NCBI GenBank assembly: GCA_025698865.1
Contig: JAILWQ010000001.1
Span: 806,001 to 870,000 of the forward strand
Origin: Erythrobacter sp.
GTDB taxonomy: Bacteria; Pseudomonadota; Alphaproteobacteria; Sphingomonadales; Sphingomonadaceae
Direction: 5' to 3'
Length of the DNA stretch: 64,000 nt
This document shows positions 61,292-64,000 of the stretch, piece after piece (the first letter of the stretch is position 1; every line of letters begins with the position of its first letter). The translations under genes were made by a program, and so were the position numbers. The notes under the pieces were generated by a model. The model had not been told where the DNA came from and ran no database searches. It saw only the letters and a list, made by a program, of their open reading frames with translations.

Positions 61292-61981
61292 ATGACCGAC
61301 ACGCCCGAAAACACCGCGATGATGCGCGCCTCCGCCATGCCCCGCGGCCTGTTCGTCTATATCCTGCTCTATGGCGGGATGACGGTGCTGGCGGGCGTGC
61401 TCGCCTTCAAGCAGGTCCGCCTCTGGCCGACCGACCTCGCGGTCGAATCGGGCATTTTCTCGTTCCTGCTGCTGGTCGCGATCTCCAGTACCATCGCCCA
61501 GCTCTATGGCGAGCGGATGGCGCGCAAGCTGGTCTGGTGGGGCTTCCTGCCGCTCGCGGTATCGGCGGGTCTGATCTTTCTGGTCCTCGCTCTGCCCGCC
61601 TCGCCGGAAATGGCCGAGTTCCGTTCGGCCGATCTCACCTCGTTCGAAACGGTGCTGTCGCAGACTCCGCGGATCATGGCGGCGGGGCCGGTCGCCTACC
61701 TCGTCTCGCTGCTGCTCAATGTGTGGATATTCTCGCGCCTGCGCGGGAATGGCGAGACGAACACGATCGGCCTCATGGCCCGCGGCGCCATTGCCAGCGC
61801 CTTGAGCCAGGCGATCGATTCGGTGATTTTCGTGACGCTGGCCTTCTATGGCGAGTTCGACATCGGCAATCTGCTGGTCGGGCAGGTGATCGCCAAGGTC
61901 ACGCTCAGCATCGTGCTGATACCGTTCCTGATTACCGGCGGCGTTGCGCTCGCCCGCTGGCTGGACGCGCGGCCCGGCTGA
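61292..61981 (+). CDS. queuosine precursor transporter (YhhQ/QPTR family)
   Basis: 229 residues with six hydrophobic segments. Family pattern: FVYILLYGGMTVLAGVLAFK, SSTIAQLYGERMARKLVWWG, ALSQAIDSVIFVTLAFYGEF, VGQVIAKVTLSIVLIPFLIT. It imports queuine precursors for tRNA modification. The promoter region is shared with the divergent nupC (123 bases). Confidence 0.9.
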   Translation: MTDTPENTAMMRASAMPRGLFVYILLYGGMTVLAGVLAFKQVRLWPTDLAVESGIFSFLLLVAISSTIAQLYGERMARKLVWWGFLPLAVSAGLIFLVLALPASPEMAEFRSADLTSFETVLSQTPRIMAAGPVAYLVSLLLNVWIFSRLRGNGETNTIGLMARGAIASALSQAIDSVIFVTLAFYGEFDIGNLLVGQVIAKVTLSIVLIPFLITGGVALARWLDARPG

Positions 61982-61985
61982 CGCG

Positions 61986-62501
61986 TCAGACCGTGCGGAT
62001 GCCTTCGAGGATGCGTTCGTCCACCTCGGCGCCATGGAGCACGGACACGTCGCCGGTGGTTTCGAGCACGACGGCGTAGGCATCGTCGAAGCGAAGGCAA
62101 TTGGCCTCCCGCATCTTGGCGAGAACGTCGCTTCTGGAAACGCGGGTTGTTTCGAGCGCGGCCTCGCAGAAGCTGCCATCCCTGAAGAGAAACACCGGCT
62201 CGTTCTGGATCGCGTCCTCGAACCTGTCGGAGTCCCTCCTGATACGGGCGACCAGCCACTGGACCAGGATCAGCGCCGCGATCGCCGCCAGACACTGACC
62301 GAACGGCTCCCACCGGCTGGCCTGCACCGCCGATGCCAGCAGCGAACCGATCGCGAGTGTGACGACGAAGTCGAAATTGGTCATCTTCGACAGGGTTCGC
62401 AGGCCGTTGATTCGGATCAGCAGGACGACCCAGACCATGCCCATCGCCCCCAGGATGAACGCGCGGGCGACGAGGTCGAGCAGTGTGTCTTGGAAGAACA
62501 T
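61986..62501 (-). CDS. DUF421 membrane protein (YetF-like)
   Basis: 171 residues from the ATG at 62501 with AGGAGCC upstream. Three TM helices at the N-terminus (ILGAMGMVWVVLLIRINGLR; FDFVVTLAIGSLLASAVQ; CLAAIAALILVQWLVARIRR), then a soluble domain with EPVFLFRDGSFCEAALETTR and DDAYAVVLETTGDVSVL. Function unknown. Convergent with the QPTR gene (four-base gap). Confidence 0.88.
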   Translation of the reverse strand: MFFQDTLLDLVARAFILGAMGMVWVVLLIRINGLRTLSKMTNFDFVVTLAIGSLLASAVQASRWEPFGQCLAAIAALILVQWLVARIRRDSDRFEDAIQNEPVFLFRDGSFCEAALETTRVSRSDVLAKMREANCLRFDDAYAVVLETTGDVSVLHGAEVDERILEGIRTV

Positions 62502-62616
62502 GGTGGCTCCTACGCTCCCGCACGGCAGAAGATGCAGGAGAACAACAAAAATCAGGCCGAATGGCCGGGCGATGGTTGCTCCGCGCTTGACCGATGGCGC
62601 GGCCCTCCGGTCGCGC

Positions 62617-63903
62617 CTATTCGATGACCCGGCCGCGCACCATGACCCAGTCGACATCCTCAAGCACGGTGACGTCGCTGAGCGGATTGCCCTCGACCGC
62701 GATGATGTCGGCCGAATAGCCCGGCGCGATCCGCCCGATCTCGTCCTCCATCTCCAGCACCTCGGCCGCCCGCGTGGTCGCAGCGGCAAGGGCGTCGCGG
62801 TTGGACATCCCCTGCGCGACCATCAGCCCCAGCTCCTCGGCATTGCGGCCATGGGCGAAGACACCCGCATCGGTACCGAAGGCGACCGGCACGTTCCAGC
62901 GCAGCGCGTTGCGCAGGAAGACCTGCGCGGTCTCGTAGGTCTCGCGGATCTTGGCCTCGACCACCGGGGTGTAGATGCCCTTGCCCAGCCCCTCGGCGAC
63001 GCCCTTGAACGCCATCAGCGTCGGGATCAGGACCGTGCCGTTTTCGCGCATGGCGCGGGCCGCCGGCTCGTCGATGAAGGTCGCGTGCTCGATCGTGTCG
63101 ATCCCGGCGCGGCTCGCCGCCTCGATCCCGCGCGCGCCATGGGCGTGGGCCATCACCTTGAGGCCCAGCGAATGGGCGGTGTCGGCGATGCTCTCCATTT
63201 CCTCGGAGGTGAAATGGGCGCCGAGCCCGCGGCCCTGCTGGCTGAGCACGCCGCCGGTCGCGGTGATCTTGATGACGTCCGACCCGTTCTGGCTGGCCCG
63301 GCGGACCTTCTCGGCACATTCGACCGCGCCGGTGCAGGTGTAGCCGGAGGAGAGGAGCCGGTTGATCTCGGGCCGGAAGCCGGTGACGTCGCCATGCCCG
63401 CCGACGATGGCGAGCGGCGGCCCGGCGGCGACGATGCGCGGACCGGGGATCATACCCTCTTCCGTGCCGCGCCGCAGCGAGAAGGCGGTTTCCTGCGCGC
63501 TGCCCGCCTCGCGCACGGTGGTGAACCCGGCGAGCGCGGTCAGGCGGGCGTTCTTGGCGCCGACGACCACGCCCCATTCGTCGGGCTCGACCGCCTCGCG
63601 CCAGAAATCGCCGCCGGGATCGCCGGTGAGGTGGACGTGAAGGTCGATGAGGCCGGGCACGACCGTCCTGGTCGCGAGGTCAACGACCTCCGCCCCGGCG
63701 GGCGCGGGATTGTGGCCCGGTGCGACCGAGACGATCCGCCCGTCGGTGACGGTGATGGTCGCAGGCCCGCTCGGCTCGCTGTCGGCGTCGGCCAGCACCG
63801 CCCCGGCATGGATCACGGTCGTGTCGGCGAGAGCGGGCGCCGCGGTCAGGGCGGCGGTGGCCGTCAGCAGAGCGGCAAGGGCGGTACGATGCGGGCGATT
63901 CAT
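62617..63903 (-). CDS. exported metal-dependent amidohydrolase (imidazolonepropionase-like)
   Basis: 428 residues. Signal peptide (ALAALLTATAALTAAPALAD). Metal ligands: PGLIDLHVHLTGDP (HxH), Lys in SDVIKITATGGVLSQQGRG (carboxylated Lys), His in VMAHAHGARGIEAA, His in IEHATFIDEP, Asp in VAFGTDAGVFAHGR. The class includes Xaa-Pro dipeptidases and related carboxypeptidases, acting in the periplasm. The substrate cannot be told from sequence. Confidence 0.9.
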   Translation of the reverse strand: MNRPHRTALAALLTATAALTAAPALADTTVIHAGAVLADADSEPSGPATITVTDGRIVSVAPGHNPAPAGAEVVDLATRTVVPGLIDLHVHLTGDPGGDFWREAVEPDEWGVVVGAKNARLTALAGFTTVREAGSAQETAFSLRRGTEEGMIPGPRIVAAGPPLAIVGGHGDVTGFRPEINRLLSSGYTCTGAVECAEKVRRASQNGSDVIKITATGGVLSQQGRGLGAHFTSEEMESIADTAHSLGLKVMAHAHGARGIEAASRAGIDTIEHATFIDEPAARAMRENGTVLIPTLMAFKGVAEGLGKGIYTPVVEAKIRETYETAQVFLRNALRWNVPVAFGTDAGVFAHGRNAEELGLMVAQGMSNRDALAAATTRAAEVLEMEDEIGRIAPGYSADIIAVEGNPLSDVTVLEDVDWVMVRGRVIE

Positions 63904-64000
63904 GGCTGGTCCTCCTGACGCCGGTCATGCGCCGGGCGAAGGTCCAGCGCAAGCCGCAGCCGACAGGGCCGACGGCTTGCGCCCGGAGGAAGACTAGAAA

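Noticed and set aside
62359-63918. 519-codon plus-strand frame opposite the amidohydrolase
   Set aside because: Shadow of a gene with a signal peptide and complete metal ligands.
1-64000. CRISPR arrays, rRNA genes and further tRNAs
   Set aside because: No regularly spaced repeats or rRNA signatures were seen; only tRNA-Trp could be folded convincingly.

Overview
The window is a GC-rich chromosomal segment from an alphaproteobacterium, most probably a sphingomonad of the Erythrobacter/Qipengyuania type. The evidence is the conserved block aat - DUF2155 - NDUFA12, a bphO-bphP phytochrome pair, a TonB energy transducer, short intergenic gaps and many ATGA-type start/stop overlaps. The species call is inference from gene content only.

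Layout. 1-0.6 kb: broken IS110-type transposase. 0.6-7.6 kb: small unknown genes, an Hsp70-like YegD chaperone, an exported unknown, a coupled minus-strand operon (membrane protein, JAMM-only RadC, LuxR-type regulator), a LuxR-type regulator with a C-terminal membrane anchor, and an exported thermonuclease-like protein. 7.8-13.7 kb: a four-gene, stop/start-coupled signalling operon (CHASE3 hybrid kinase with three receivers, CheR, CheB, receiver-kinase) without a chemoreceptor. 14-16.7 kb: a GNAT-like gene coupled to an unrecognised protein with a C-terminal membrane hairpin. 16.7-18.2 kb: gene debris, including a transposase stub. 18.2-31.6 kb: a degraded mobilisable element with a 1302-residue MobA/MobL-type relaxase, two DEDD exonucleases, an oriT-like hairpin and a TraK-like gene followed by a P-loop gene cut by recombination into a dehydrogenase fragment; an ADP-ribosylglycohydrolase pseudogene lies between. 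32-35 kb: lipoprotein and Na+/H+ antiporter.

35.2-41.4 kb is the most coherent accessory unit. An alternative oxidase, a receiver-only protein, a group III truncated haemoglobin, a YeaR-like DUF1971 protein and an HPP membrane protein form one operon, divergent from FixL-FixJ and flavohaemoglobin. Together they look like a nitric-oxide/oxygen response module: FixL (haem PAS with its proximal His) senses, FixJ activates, flavohaemoglobin and truncated globin deal with NO, and the alternative oxidase keeps respiration going when haem-copper oxidases are poisoned. The upstream regions of aox and hmp share a 9-base exact motif in the same orientation at similar distance.

42-64 kb is ordinary chromosome: tRNA-Trp, aat, DUF2155, NDUFA12, DUF192, recX, a fatty acyl-AMP ligase, DUF389, a telA-xpaC-PHA-granule trio, bphO-bphP, manC-manA, tonB, a hybrid histidine-kinase-like protein in which both histidine phospho-acceptors are replaced (Asn and Gln), a 2-oxoglutarate dioxygenase, a nucleoside transporter, a queuosine-precursor transporter, DUF421 and an exported amidohydrolase.
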